A DNA stretch of 64,000 bases from Chryseobacterium sp. MYb7 (GCF_002979455.1 NZ_PCOU01000006.1:62001-126000); one strand, 5' to 3'. Counted from the first letter of the stretch, positions 42,236 to 51,557 are shown. Made by a program: numbers and translations. The notes: generated by a model from the letters alone, not told the origin.

Positions 42236-43360
42236 ATGAAAAAAATTCAGATGGTTGACTTGCAAAGTCAGTATTACAAAATAAAGAATGATGTAGACAA
42301 TGCGGTTTTGAATGTAATGGATTCTGCGGCATTTATTAACGGTCCTGAAGTAAAGTCTTTCCAGAATGAATTGGAGTCTTATTTAGAAGTAAAACATGTA
42401 ATCCCTTGTGCCAATGGTACAGATGCATTACAGATTGCCCTGATGGCTTTAGATCTGAAAGAAGGAGACGAAATTATTACAGCTGATTTTACTTTTGCTG
42501 CAACAGTAGAAGTAATTCATTTGCTTAAATTAAAATCTGTATTGGTAGATGTGGATTATGATACATTCACGATTTCTACAGAACAGATCAAAAAAGCGAT
42601 TACACCAAGAACAAAAGCGATTATTCCGGTACACATTTTCGGACAGTGTGCGAATATGGAAGAGATTTTGAAAATTGCTGAAGAGCACAATTTATATGTT
42701 ATTGAAGACAACGCCCAGGCAATCGGTTCAGAATATACATTTTCTGATGGAACTGTAAAGCAGGCAGGAACCATGTCTACGGTAGGTACAACATCTTTCT
42801 TCCCTTCCAAAAATCTTGGATGCTACGGAGACGGAGGAGCTATTTTTACCAATAATGACGAGCTTGCTCACCGTTTAAGAGGAATTGTAAACCATGGAAT
42901 GTACGAAAGATACTATCATGATGAGGTAGGAGTAAACTCCCGTCTAGACAGTATTCAAGCTGCCGTTTTGAGAAAGAAACTTCCTCACCTTGATTCTTAC
43001 AACGAAGCAAGAAGAAGAGCTGCAGATTTTTATGATGAAGCATTCGAAGGAAACCCGAATATTCTTACTCCGAAAAGAGCTGAGAATTCTACTCACGTAT
43101 TCCACCAGTATACTTTAAGAATCCTGAACGGAAAGCGTAATGAACTTCAGAAGTTTTTAACGGAAAAAGAAATCCCTGCTATGATTTATTATCCGGTAGC
43201 ATTGAGAAAGCAAAAAGCTTACTTCCAGGAAAGTAATGCTGCAGACTTTGTGAATACCGATAAGCTTTTGGATCAGGTAATTTCTTTACCAATGCATACA
43301 GAATTAGACGAAGAGCAGCTGAAATATATTACAGATGCAGTGCTTGAGTTTATGGGATAA
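42236..43360 (+). CDS. DegT/DnrJ/EryC1/StrS-family sugar aminotransferase
   Basis: A 374-residue PLP-dependent aminotransferase of the sugar type. PLP-binding Lys192 is in SFFPSKNLGCYGDGGA. The N-terminus has MVDLQSQYYKIKNDVDNAV, the phosphate-binding region CANGTDALQIAL, and the substrate arm is the GMYERYYHDEVGVNSRLDSIQAAVL segment. Such enzymes aminate keto-sugar nucleotides for surface polysaccharides or glycoprotein glycans. It begins a plus-strand group with a small membrane protein, galE and a cytidylyltransferase, which supports that role. The specific sugar cannot be told. Confidence 0.9.
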   Translation: MKKIQMVDLQSQYYKIKNDVDNAVLNVMDSAAFINGPEVKSFQNELESYLEVKHVIPCANGTDALQIALMALDLKEGDEIITADFTFAATVEVIHLLKLKSVLVDVDYDTFTISTEQIKKAITPRTKAIIPVHIFGQCANMEEILKIAEEHNLYVIEDNAQAIGSEYTFSDGTVKQAGTMSTVGTTSFFPSKNLGCYGDGGAIFTNNDELAHRLRGIVNHGMYERYYHDEVGVNSRLDSIQAAVLRKKLPHLDSYNEARRRAADFYDEAFEGNPNILTPKRAENSTHVFHQYTLRILNGKRNELQKFLTEKEIPAMIYYPVALRKQKAYFQESNAADFVNTDKLLDQVISLPMHTELDEEQLKYITDAVLEFMG

Positions 43361-43368
43361 AATTAAGC

Positions 43369-43827
43369 ATGAAGGAATTTTTTTTAAAAGGGAGAAAATA
43401 TAAATTCTTTTTAGGATTTCACCTTTTTATTGTAGGACTCTATTCAATATATATAATAAATACATTGAATTCTTACAATTCCTCATCTTACTCAACATAT
43501 TATAAAGAGAGTATTTTTGAAAACATTGCAAAATACTCTTTTTATATTGTTATAAATTTAATTTCAGGATTAATTATTTACTTCAAAATAAAATATACAA
43601 AGGTTATTCTCAATTTTTTTGCTGTAATGATCTTTATTTTGGTTTGTTATGCCGAATATACCCTGATTAAAACTTATGTTAATAACTCATATTATAACTT
43701 TGTAATTACTTTTAATACAGGAGTTATTGGTTTTATCATTTTTTATATCTTTTATCTTAATAAGATTAATGAGAAAGAAGACATAGAAATAAATGAAATA
43801 GAAAGTATAGGAAAACACAAAGATTAA
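43369..43827 (+). CDS. Small hypothetical membrane protein
   Basis: A 152-residue protein with four predicted membrane helices (about residues 10-30, 47-68, 72-92 and 105-130), a Ser/Tyr-rich loop (NSYNSSSYSTYYKES) and a Glu-rich cytoplasmic tail. It starts 8 bp after the aminotransferase stop and precedes galE by 29 bp, so it is probably in their operon. More AT-rich in codon use than its neighbours. No family recognised; a role in membrane glycan assembly is only suggested by position. Confidence 0.65.
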   Translation: MKEFFLKGRKYKFFLGFHLFIVGLYSIYIINTLNSYNSSSYSTYYKESIFENIAKYSFYIVINLISGLIIYFKIKYTKVILNFFAVMIFILVCYAEYTLIKTYVNNSYYNFVITFNTGVIGFIIFYIFYLNKINEKEDIEINEIESIGKHKD

Positions 43828-43856
43828 GAAAAACACAACGAATTAAAATAGAAAGA

Positions 43857-44879
43857 ATGACAATACTTGTTACCGGAGGGCTTGGATATATTGGTTCTCA
43901 TACTGTTGTAGAACTTATCAATAATGGCTTCGAAGTTGTTATTGTAGATGATTTGTCCAATTCAGAAAGATTTATTTTAAAGAATATTGAGGAAATTACA
44001 GGTAAAAAACCTGCTTTTTATCCTTTTGATTTGAGGAGAAAAGAACTTCTTACTCAAGTTTTTGATGCCCATCAGATTGATGGCTGTATCAATTTTGCAG
44101 CTTCAAAAGCAGTAGGAGAGAGTCAGCTGAAGCCTGTAGATTATTATGAGAATAATTTGTTCTCATTGATTAATATTCTTCAGGAGTTTAAAACAAGAGG
44201 AATCTCCAACTTTATTTTCAGCTCATCATGTACAGTGTACGGGCAAGCTGATGTAATGCCAATAGATGAAAATGCACCATTGAAAATGCCTGAAAGCGTT
44301 TATGGAAAGACAAAACAAATGGGTGAGCAGGTTCTGATTGATTTTGCAAAAGCTTATCACCGTAAAATTTCGGTATTAAGATATTTTAATCCAATCGGTG
44401 CCCATCCATCTGCAAAATTGGGTGAGTTACCAATCGGGGTTCCTGATAATTTGGTGCCTTATGTAATGCAGACTGCTGCAGGAATACGAGAGAAACTGAA
44501 CATTTGGGGAGACGATTATCCAACGGTGGACGGAACAGCTGTTCGTGATTATATCTATATTGTTGACCTGGCAAAGGCCCATGTTGCAGCATTAAAGAAA
44601 CTGATAGGAGATTCTTCATCTGAGGCAGTGGTAGATATTTACAATTTGGGAACAGGAAAAGGTTCGTCGGTATTGGAAGTGGTAAAAGCATTTGAAAAAG
44701 CTAATAATGTAGAAGTGCCGTATCAGATCTCTGCCAGAAGAGATGGAGATATTACGATTGCTTATGCCAACCCTGAAAAAGCGGAGAAAGAGCTCAATTG
44801 GAAATCTGAAACGTCTCTTGAGGAGTCTTTAAGAACCGTTTGGGAATGGCAGCAGTATCTAAATACAAGGAATTCATAA
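43857..44879 (+). CDS. galE: UDP-glucose 4-epimerase
   Basis: A 340-residue short-chain dehydrogenase of the GalE type that interconverts UDP-glucose and UDP-galactose. The NAD loop is ILVTGGLGYIGSHT; Ser123-124 (FSSSCTVYG) precedes the catalytic Tyr149-Lys153 pair in SVYGKTKQ. The substrate-specific segments RYFNPIGAHPS, NLVPYVMQTAAG and DGTAVRDYIYIVDLAKAH are characteristic of GalE. Follows the small membrane protein in the same operon and supplies UDP-galactose for surface glycans or handles galactose. Confidence 0.94.
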   Translation: MTILVTGGLGYIGSHTVVELINNGFEVVIVDDLSNSERFILKNIEEITGKKPAFYPFDLRRKELLTQVFDAHQIDGCINFAASKAVGESQLKPVDYYENNLFSLINILQEFKTRGISNFIFSSSCTVYGQADVMPIDENAPLKMPESVYGKTKQMGEQVLIDFAKAYHRKISVLRYFNPIGAHPSAKLGELPIGVPDNLVPYVMQTAAGIREKLNIWGDDYPTVDGTAVRDYIYIVDLAKAHVAALKKLIGDSSSEAVVDIYNLGTGKGSSVLEVVKAFEKANNVEVPYQISARRDGDITIAYANPEKAEKELNWKSETSLEESLRTVWEWQQYLNTRNS

Positions 44880-45025
44880 TTTTAGTGATTGTGAAATTTT
44901 CCTTACCTTATGAAAGAAAAATTTTTAAATAATTATAAAAAATTACAAAACATTTTCACTGAAGATCTTGCTTTTTACCCTCAAAAACAAGTGTATTGTC
45001 AGCGAAGCTTTAAATTACAATTAAT

Positions 45026-45478
45026 ATGAAGACACAAAGAATAGGTATTACATTCTCCTCATTTGACTTATTGCATGCAGGGCACATCAAAATGCTTGAA
45101 GAAGCTAAAACGGTATGTGACTATTTAATCGTAGGACTTCAGATCGACCCGTCTCACGATCGTCCCAACAAAAATAAGCCAAGTCAGACTATTGTTGAAA
45201 GATATATTCAACTGAAAGCAGTGAATGCTGTAGATGAAATCATCCCTTATTATACAGAAGAAGACCTGTTGGATATTTTAAAATCATTTGTGATTGATGT
45301 AAGAATCATTGGAGATGATTATATGGACAGAGATTTTACAGGTAAACAATACTGTGAAGAAAAAGGAATTGAGCTTTTTTACAACAAAAGAGATCATAGG
45401 TTTTCCACCAGCGACCTGAGAAGAAGAATCTATGAAGCTGAAAAAGAAAAAGATTCAAAACCAGAACCTGTAAAATAG
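45026..45478 (+). CDS. Cytidylyltransferase (glycerol-3-phosphate cytidylyltransferase-like)
   Basis: A 150-residue nucleotidyltransferase of the TagD/RfaE-C fold. The HxGH motif is in FDLLHAGHIKMLEEAK, with DYLIVGLQIDPSHDR and the C-terminal RFSTSDLRRRIYEAE, as in the RTxGISTT-type loop. TagD-like enzymes make CDP-glycerol; related ones activate other alcohol phosphates. It lies 146 bp after galE, in line with surface-glycan precursor synthesis, though its alcohol phosphate is unknown. A strong terminator follows. Confidence 0.82.
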   Translation: MKTQRIGITFSSFDLLHAGHIKMLEEAKTVCDYLIVGLQIDPSHDRPNKNKPSQTIVERYIQLKAVNAVDEIIPYYTEEDLLDILKSFVIDVRIIGDDYMDRDFTGKQYCEEKGIELFYNKRDHRFSTSDLRRRIYEAEKEKDSKPEPVK

Positions 45479-45485
45479 AAAAATA

Positions 45486-45517
45486 AAAAATCCCGAAAAG
45501 TAATTTTCGGGATTTTT
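45486..45517. terminator. Bidirectional terminator between convergent genes
   Basis: Fourteen-base-pair stem AAAAATCCCGAAAA - GTAA - TTTTCGGGATTTTT, active in either direction for the cytidylyltransferase and TonB-type receptor genes. Confidence 0.9.
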
Positions 45518-45523
45518 ATTGTA

Positions 45524-48133
45524 TTACATTGGACCGCCTTGTTGGTCATCACCTGCTGCATTGGAATTGATATCCTTTTTCTTTTTAGGCTGATCTACTT
45601 TTTCCCCTTGCTTGAATCTATAAGTCAGGGATATAGAAAACTGTCTTGGCTGCCACTGCATATAATTTCTTCGCGTATAATCTTCATTGAAACTGAATAC
45701 TTCTCTACTTCTCGTATTGAAGATATCCTGAATATTGAAAGAAATTGTTCCATCTCCTTTCCAGATAGTCTTGGATGCGCCAAGGTTAAGCGCATACATA
45801 TCCTGAGTATTTTGATTGGCAGATTTCTGAGCTCCTCTATAGAATCCCTGAAGCTGTACACTTAGCGTTTTATCTAGCTTGAATGTTGTATTAAGACGTG
45901 CTCTGGTAGAGAAACCACTTCCTGTAAAATCCATGAAGCGGGTCTGTTGCTGCTTATCACGGTCTATTGCATTATAATACTGAATTCCTGTTGTTTTATA
46001 TCCGAACATATCAAGGCTACCCATGATTTTTAACCATGCAAATGGATCATAAGTAAAGTTCAGATCCAATCCATAACGGTCATCACTTCCTAAGTTAACA
46101 GGCTTCGTATAGAATACTCCAAGGCTTTCATCAGGTCTGTATACCAGCATTTTAATATCATCAGTTGCATGTCTGTAATACAAAGTAGGGTTAACTGTGA
46201 ACTTTTTTCTTGTAATATTATATCCTACTTCAAATGAATCTACATAGGATGGATTCAAATCTATATTTCCTTCAAAAATATTCTGGCTGTTGCTGTAATT
46301 TGGGAAAGGAACCATAAAGAAAGATCTCGGCCTGTCTATTCTACGGGAATAATTAACTAAAATCTGGTTGTTCTTAGATATATCATAGCTTAAGAATACA
46401 CTTGGAAATAAATTATTGTAGTTTTTAGTTTTATTAAGTGCCGGATCATTAGGGTTTTGATTGATGTAATTGATCTTAACATTTGAAAGCTCATCTCTCA
46501 ATCCTAGTTGATAAGCGAATTTTTCTCCAATTTTACTCTTAAACTGTAAATAGAAAGCATTGAATATTTCTCTGTAATCCGTGTTATTATTATAGTTCGG
46601 GATATAAGGGTTATTGGAAGTACTGCTTACGAAGTTATCATAGGTATTATCATTAACATCCAACCTGTATCCTGCCTCAAGTTTAGATTTTTCTCCTAAC
46701 GGCAATTCATAGTCAGCTTTCCCTATAATTGTTTTGCTTACAGAATGTCTTCTTGTAATGTCTTGTACATCCGGAAGAAGATCGTTCGTTTCAAGAATAT
46801 TCGCATTGTTATTGCTTCTGTTTCTCTGCAAACTTAATGAAACAGATAAATTCTGACCATTATCATCAAATTTGTGATCTATTCCTAAATCTCCTTGAAA
46901 TGCAAGGTTGTTAAATACAGATTTAGAATCCCTTTGTCCATAAGGATTTAATAATTGCCATGTTCCGGCTGTTCCGTTCGGATTTGCTGGATCTTTGAAG
47001 AATCTGTGAAAGCTCTCATAAGTCTCCAGAAGCTCATCTCCGTCTCCTTCAAAAGTTCTTACCAATCCTGTTAGATTGATAGAGGTTTTATCAGATAGAT
47101 CATACACAAAACCCGCACTTACATTATAGTTTTTGTTATACGTCTTATTGTTGGAGTTTTGCAGCTGATGCTCAAGAACATCATTAGGCTGTTTATTAGC
47201 AAGTATTTCCGGAAAAATAATATTGTGATAAGTCGTTTCCGAATTATTTTTGGTTTTGTTTTCTGTGTAGCCGCCACCGCCGTTCACAAACCAGGTCCAG
47301 TTGTTCTTTCTCCAGCTCAGATTGGTGTTAAGTGAAGTTCTAGGGAAGTATCCAAGAGATCCTACCACACTACCATTGAATCCTACTTTTTTACTTTTTT
47401 TAAGGATAATGTTCAAAATACCTGAAGTTCCACTTGCTTCAAATTTGGAAGAAGGATTGGTAATTACCTCAATTCTTTCAATCTGATCGGCAGGAATACT
47501 TTGCAATGCATTAGCTCTATCGTCTATTCCAAGAAGGGCTGAAGGCTTTCCGTTGATCAGAAATTTTACGTTGGTGCTCCCTCTCATAGACACTGTTCCG
47601 TCTGTATCTACAGAAACTGAAGGCACATTGGTTAAAACATCCTGAAGACTTCCTCCCTTGCTCACAATATCCTGAGACGGATCATATGTTTTTTTGTCAA
47701 GCTCTACTTTATAAGCTTTAGTAGCTGCAGCTGTGATGACAACACCTTGTATTTCTTTTGTTTTACCATCAACTGTAGAAGTGGATTCTGCTTCAATAGA
47801 TAATGCCCCGATATTACCTGCTGCTGCAATATTTTTACTGACTACACTTTTTTTGTAATCAATAGCTTCTACTGTAATATCATAATCTCCCGGCATCAGC
47901 TGAAGCTTGTACTGTCCCTTTTCATCTGTCAATACAGCATCGCTTAATGTTTTGTTGGTTTTGTTACTGAAAGTTACAGAAGCATAAGGAACCGGCTGAT
48001 TTTTTTTGTTGACAATAGTCCCTGAAACTCCAGCCTTCTCCTGTGCAAAAGCCAGTGCCGCCGCTGAAAGTACTAACGTAAGTCCTAAAGTTTTTCTTGT
48101 GAAAATATTGACAATTTCTGTCTTATTCTTCAT
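45524..48133 (-). CDS. TonB-dependent receptor / outer-membrane beta-barrel protein
   Basis: An 869-residue outer-membrane protein with a signal peptide (ending AALAFAQ). A carboxypeptidase-regulatory-like domain (GVSGTIVNKKNQPVPYASVT, about 33-115) comes first. A plug with KTYDPSQDIVSKGGSLQDVLTNVPSVSVDTDG, read in parts, and RIEVITNPSSKFEASGTSGILNII follows, then a barrel of about 630 residues (outer membrane beta-barrel family) with an Asn-rich loop composition. The C-terminus extends past the last aromatic strand (ISLTYRF) with a Lys/Asp/Gly-rich tail ending QGGPM. Not a SusC. The ligand, perhaps a metal chelate or peptide, is unknown. Confidence 0.9.
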   Translation of the reverse strand: MKNKTEIVNIFTRKTLGLTLVLSAAALAFAQEKAGVSGTIVNKKNQPVPYASVTFSNKTNKTLSDAVLTDEKGQYKLQLMPGDYDITVEAIDYKKSVVSKNIAAAGNIGALSIEAESTSTVDGKTKEIQGVVITAAATKAYKVELDKKTYDPSQDIVSKGGSLQDVLTNVPSVSVDTDGTVSMRGSTNVKFLINGKPSALLGIDDRANALQSIPADQIERIEVITNPSSKFEASGTSGILNIILKKSKKVGFNGSVVGSLGYFPRTSLNTNLSWRKNNWTWFVNGGGGYTENKTKNNSETTYHNIIFPEILANKQPNDVLEHQLQNSNNKTYNKNYNVSAGFVYDLSDKTSINLTGLVRTFEGDGDELLETYESFHRFFKDPANPNGTAGTWQLLNPYGQRDSKSVFNNLAFQGDLGIDHKFDDNGQNLSVSLSLQRNRSNNNANILETNDLLPDVQDITRRHSVSKTIIGKADYELPLGEKSKLEAGYRLDVNDNTYDNFVSSTSNNPYIPNYNNNTDYREIFNAFYLQFKSKIGEKFAYQLGLRDELSNVKINYINQNPNDPALNKTKNYNNLFPSVFLSYDISKNNQILVNYSRRIDRPRSFFMVPFPNYSNSQNIFEGNIDLNPSYVDSFEVGYNITRKKFTVNPTLYYRHATDDIKMLVYRPDESLGVFYTKPVNLGSDDRYGLDLNFTYDPFAWLKIMGSLDMFGYKTTGIQYYNAIDRDKQQQTRFMDFTGSGFSTRARLNTTFKLDKTLSVQLQGFYRGAQKSANQNTQDMYALNLGASKTIWKGDGTISFNIQDIFNTRSREVFSFNEDYTRRNYMQWQPRQFSISLTYRFKQGEKVDQPKKKKDINSNAAGDDQQGGPM

Positions 48134-48267
48134 AGGTTATTTTTTTGTATAAGATCGTGAAAGAATAACCCTTAATATTTTGAATGTCCATATTAGTCTG
48201 ATTATCAAAACATTATGGTTGTGTATTGTTTTTTCTAACTGTATAAATTTTTAGATGCTTTCTAAGC

Positions 48268-49293
48268 CTATTTTATATTTTTGGAGTTGAGCCAGTCCTG
48301 ATAAGCTTTTGCGTTCACAGCATGTTCTTCAGCGCTTGCAGTAAATTTATGGTATCCAAATCTTGCAGGATCAGCACACATAAATATAAAATTGTTGTTT
48401 TCAGCATTTAAAACAGCATCTATTGAATTCTTATCCACTACACAGATAGGTCCCGGAGGAATACCTGCATTGGCGTAAGTATTGTAAGGTGATGGTGTAG
48501 ACAAATGCTTATATAATACCCTTTTTATAGGTTCTTTAAAATTAGTCTGCTTATTGATTGCATAGATTACCGTAGGATCAGACTGAAGTTTCATTCCTTT
48601 TCTGTAACGGTTTAAATATAATCCTGCAATCGTTTTCATTTCATCTTTTTTTCCTCCGGATTCTTTATAAACAATAGAAGCCAGCGCATAGATCTGATCT
48701 CTTGTAAGACCAGACTGCTGTTCTTTGTTTTTTCTTTCACTCGTCCAGAAATCATTATACTGACTTTCAAACTTTGCAAAAAATTCTCTCGGGCTTACTG
48801 TCCAGAAAAATTTATAAGTATCGATGAAAAAATACTTTTTTAAATCTTCCACATTTTTATAGCCTTTCTCCTGTGCAACAACATCCAGATCTTTTACAAA
48901 ATGTAACGAATCAATTTCCGTTTTTTTGGAAACCTTCCCAATCATCTGATACATATCTCCAAAATCTCCGATTCTGTAAGAATTTGCTGTTTGATTACCT
49001 GCTTTGATCATATTGACAAGGTTTTTATTCCCTGTTCCGCTCTGGATGTAATAACGTCCTGCCTTAAAATTGGTGTCAAGACCTTTTTCTTTAGCCACAG
49101 CTTTAAAAGATTCCTTATCTTTAATATAAGGAGCAATAGAGTCGAGGATCTGTTGAAAACCCGCTCTATGAGGAATCAGAACATAACCTTCCTTTTCTAC
49201 ATTGTTTCCTAAATATTTATTATAAAATCTCAAACCAAAAAATCCTGCGACTACAAAAACCAGCAGAATGATAATGAGAACAGCTTTTTTCAT
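48268..49293 (-). CDS. mltG: Endolytic murein transglycosylase
   Basis: A 341-residue YceG/MltG that cleaves nascent peptidoglycan strands and is thought to set glycan length. One N-terminal membrane helix (about 4-24) anchors it in the inner membrane. A LysM-like segment comes next, then the catalytic domain. The catalytic Glu corresponds to Glu211 in LASIVYKESGG (the E. coli motif reads ASIVEKET with Glu218 catalytic); the first Glu of that motif is Tyr here. LYLNRYRKGMKLQSDPTVIYA and the SPYNTYANAGIPPGPI loop are conserved. Starts 33 bp after dapF and is probably cotranscribed with it. Confidence 0.94.
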   Translation of the reverse strand: MKKAVLIIILLVFVVAGFFGLRFYNKYLGNNVEKEGYVLIPHRAGFQQILDSIAPYIKDKESFKAVAKEKGLDTNFKAGRYYIQSGTGNKNLVNMIKAGNQTANSYRIGDFGDMYQMIGKVSKKTEIDSLHFVKDLDVVAQEKGYKNVEDLKKYFFIDTYKFFWTVSPREFFAKFESQYNDFWTSERKNKEQQSGLTRDQIYALASIVYKESGGKKDEMKTIAGLYLNRYRKGMKLQSDPTVIYAINKQTNFKEPIKRVLYKHLSTPSPYNTYANAGIPPGPICVVDKNSIDAVLNAENNNFIFMCADPARFGYHKFTASAEEHAVNAKAYQDWLNSKNIK

Positions 49294-49326
49294 TCTATAT
49301 AAATGTTGATTAAAAGTTTTTTGTTT

Positions 49327-50094
49327 TTAAAGAAGATCTGTTTTGCCTCTAAAAACTTGCTTTGCAGGACCCTCCAGCCATATATTCTGGAATGCGTCTC
49401 CGCTTTTTTCAGCATATACTTTAAGGTTTCCGCCTAAAGTTTTAACTTTTACAGAGGTTAGATTATGTTTTTGTAGAAAAGTTAAAGCAGAAGCTGTAAC
49501 TCCTGTTCCACAACTGTAAGTTTCGTCCTCAACACCTCGTTCATAGGTTCTTACAAAAATCTCATCATCAGAAATTTTTTCTATAAAATTCACATTGATT
49601 CCTTTTTCTTTATATTTTTCTGAATTTCTGATTGCATATCCTTCGTCATATACGTGATAATCCTTCAGGTTGTCTACATATTTTACATAGTGGGGAGATC
49701 CGGTGTTCAGAACAAAGTCATTTCCGTCATGGGAAACAGTATCTACATTGATCATTTTTAATTTTATGATCCCATTATGAATTTCTGCTTCATGTTCTCC
49801 GTCTGTTGCAATGAATTTGCATTTATCTTCAAAAATGTCAAGGAAAAAAGCAAAAGCTACAAGGCATCTTCCTCCGTTTCCACACATGGTGCTTTCTCCA
49901 CCATCAGAATTGTAGTAGACCATTTTAAAATCATAATTCGGATCGTTTTCCAATAGAATCAAACCATCGGCTCCTATCCCAAAACGTCTGTCACATAGTT
50001 TTTCAATACTGTCTTTATCTTTAGTAAATTGCAGATCACGGTTGTCCACCATTACAAAATCATTCCCTGTTCCCTGATATTTATAAAATTCCAT
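49327..50094 (-). CDS. dapF: Diaminopimelate epimerase
   Basis: A 255-residue DapF that converts LL- to meso-diaminopimelate for lysine and peptidoglycan. The two catalytic cysteines are Cys71 (MCGNGGRC) and Cys195 (SCGTGVTAS). The start YKYQGTGNDFVMVDNR and the RRFGIGADGLILLE segment are typical. A little shorter than E. coli DapF. It forms an operon with mltG, so both genes serve cell-wall synthesis. A TAATTTTG box precedes it. Confidence 0.96.
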   Translation of the reverse strand: MEFYKYQGTGNDFVMVDNRDLQFTKDKDSIEKLCDRRFGIGADGLILLENDPNYDFKMVYYNSDGGESTMCGNGGRCLVAFAFFLDIFEDKCKFIATDGEHEAEIHNGIIKLKMINVDTVSHDGNDFVLNTGSPHYVKYVDNLKDYHVYDEGYAIRNSEKYKEKGINVNFIEKISDDEIFVRTYERGVEDETYSCGTGVTASALTFLQKHNLTSVKVKTLGGNLKVYAEKSGDAFQNIWLEGPAKQVFRGKTDLL

Positions 50095-50116
50095 ATTTTT
50101 TTGTTAAATGAAGAAG

Positions 50117-50124
50117 CAAAATTA
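50117..50124 (-). promoter_or_regulatory. -7 promoter box of dapF-mltG operon
   Basis: Minus-strand TAATTTTG, exact consensus, 22 nt before the dapF ATG. Confidence 0.55.
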
Positions 50125-50183
50125 CTATATTTTAAATAAAAAACGAACAGTGTTAGCTGTTCGTTTCCTTATTTATAATCGTT

Positions 50184-50876
50184 TTATCTAAAGCCGCCTC
50201 CGCTGCTCTGTTGTCTGCTTGAACTAGTGCTTTGGCTGCCACTTGAACTGTTTCTAAATCCGCCGCCGGAAGATTCTGATCGGCTGCTTTCAGTATTCCT
50301 GAATCCGCCGCTGCTGTTTTGGTTTCTGAATCCGCCGTTGTTTTGGGTACCCTGGCTTCCCTGAGTATTCTGAGAACCGCTGCTTTGATTTCTGAATCCG
50401 CCACTGTTCTGGTTCCCCTGGTTGTTCTGATAACCACTGTTTTGGTTTCTGAATCCACTGTTATTATTGGAGTTTCTGTTATTGAATCCTCCATTATTAT
50501 TGAAACCACCACCATTATATGAACCATTATTCGTAGTAGTACGAGTATTCTGGAATCCGTTCTGAGGTCTTGAAGAACTGGAAGATCTTCTTTCTACATA
50601 CACTTTCCTTCTGGAGTTGTTGTAAGTATCATAATAATAAGGCACACCACTATCATAGTAGTAATTAACGTTATTTCTGTAATAATAGCCGTCATTACCA
50701 TAATATCCTCCGCTTCCGTAATATCCTGAAGGAGCATAGTAATATCCGTTGTTGTAATAGGGATCACCATAGCCATAACCTCCACTATTGCTTCCGTATC
50801 CATCGGTATATGCTAAACAAGATGTTAAACTGGTAATAGCAAAAATACTGACTGCTATTTTAAATAAATTTTTCAT
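50184..50876 (-). CDS. Low-complexity Gly/Asn/Ser/Tyr-rich lipoprotein
   Basis: A 230-residue lipoprotein (lipobox LTSC, Cys20). Residues 22-90 are Tyr/Gly-rich, with YGYGDPYYNNGYYY-like stretches. A short basic segment (RRKVYVERRSSSSS) follows, and the rest is Asn/Gly/Ser/Gln-rich with five GFRN units and a final GGGFR. No globular domain. Such sequence suggests a flexible surface or envelope polymer-like protein. It starts 4 bp after the end of pnuC on the same strand, so the two are cotranscribed. Other long open frames over this region are artefacts of its composition. Confidence 0.75.
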   Translation of the reverse strand: MKNLFKIAVSIFAITSLTSCLAYTDGYGSNSGGYGYGDPYYNNGYYYAPSGYYGSGGYYGNDGYYYRNNVNYYYDSGVPYYYDTYNNSRRKVYVERRSSSSSRPQNGFQNTRTTTNNGSYNGGGFNNNGGFNNRNSNNNSGFRNQNSGYQNNQGNQNSGGFRNQSSGSQNTQGSQGTQNNGGFRNQNSSGGFRNTESSRSESSGGGFRNSSSGSQSTSSSRQQSSGGGFR

Positions 50877-50880
50877 GACT

Positions 50881-51552
50881 TTATTGTACTTTTTTTTCTT
50901 TAAAACTTTTTTTCCAATTGACGTATCCTAAGATAGCCATTATAGTAAATACCAAATATTGAACCGAAGTGATTCCAAGTCCCTTAAAAATCATCATAGG
51001 GATGCAAATTAGATCTCCAATAATCCAAAAAATCCAGCTTTCAATGCGCTGTTTGGCCATAAACCACATTCCTACTAAAAATATTGAAGTGGTAAAAACA
51101 TCCATCCAGTTTGCCCAGTCCAGATGATACAATCCTAAATGGGTTCCTTCCATAGAGAACTTATGATCAATATAAGGTTTGTAATAATAAATAAGAGTAA
51201 CCAGTGCAAGGCTTAATATAAAAAGTATACTGGCATACATCCATTCCTTTTTAGCGGCCCAGGTGACATCCACATGAATGTTGTCTTCAGAATTTTTAGC
51301 CCATAAAATCCATCCATAGATACTCATTACTGTATAATAGACGTTAATCATACAGTCTCCCAGCAGCCCGGCATTGAAAAGAAGATATACATAGATCAGC
51401 GTTGAAATAATGCCGGTAGGGTAGACCCATATATTTTTCTTTATGGAAAAAAATACGCTCAGTATTCCGAAAATTGCACCTGATGCTTCCAACGTAATTT
51501 GTAAAGAATCATAGCTTTCATAGGGCTTTACAAAAAGATCATATAAATTCAT
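50881..51552 (-). CDS. pnuC: Nicotinamide riboside transporter PnuC
   Basis: A 223-residue PnuC-family membrane protein with about seven helices. The ATG at 51552 is preferred: the codon at 51570 in the same frame is TTG and lies in the promoter. The helices carry the family pattern, including YPTGIISTLIYVYLLF, MINVYYTVMSIYGWILW and WIFWIIGDLICIPMMIFKG. PnuC imports nicotinamide riboside (or thiamine in related PnuT proteins) by facilitated diffusion. No thiamine or NAD genes adjoin it, so substrate stays open. Confidence 0.9.
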   Translation of the reverse strand: MNLYDLFVKPYESYDSLQITLEASGAIFGILSVFFSIKKNIWVYPTGIISTLIYVYLLFNAGLLGDCMINVYYTVMSIYGWILWAKNSEDNIHVDVTWAAKKEWMYASILFILSLALVTLIYYYKPYIDHKFSMEGTHLGLYHLDWANWMDVFTTSIFLVGMWFMAKQRIESWIFWIIGDLICIPMMIFKGLGITSVQYLVFTIMAILGYVNWKKSFKEKKVQ

Positions 51553-51557
51553 GCAAT

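Noticed and set aside
50153..50803. Two additional open frames overlapping the repetitive lipoprotein gene (50153-50527 and 50594-50803, minus strand)
   Set aside because: They are other frames of a low-complexity repeat (Thr/Ala/Asp- and Ile/Thr-rich strings) and lack a signal or domain; the lipoprotein frame has a proper lipobox and operon position.
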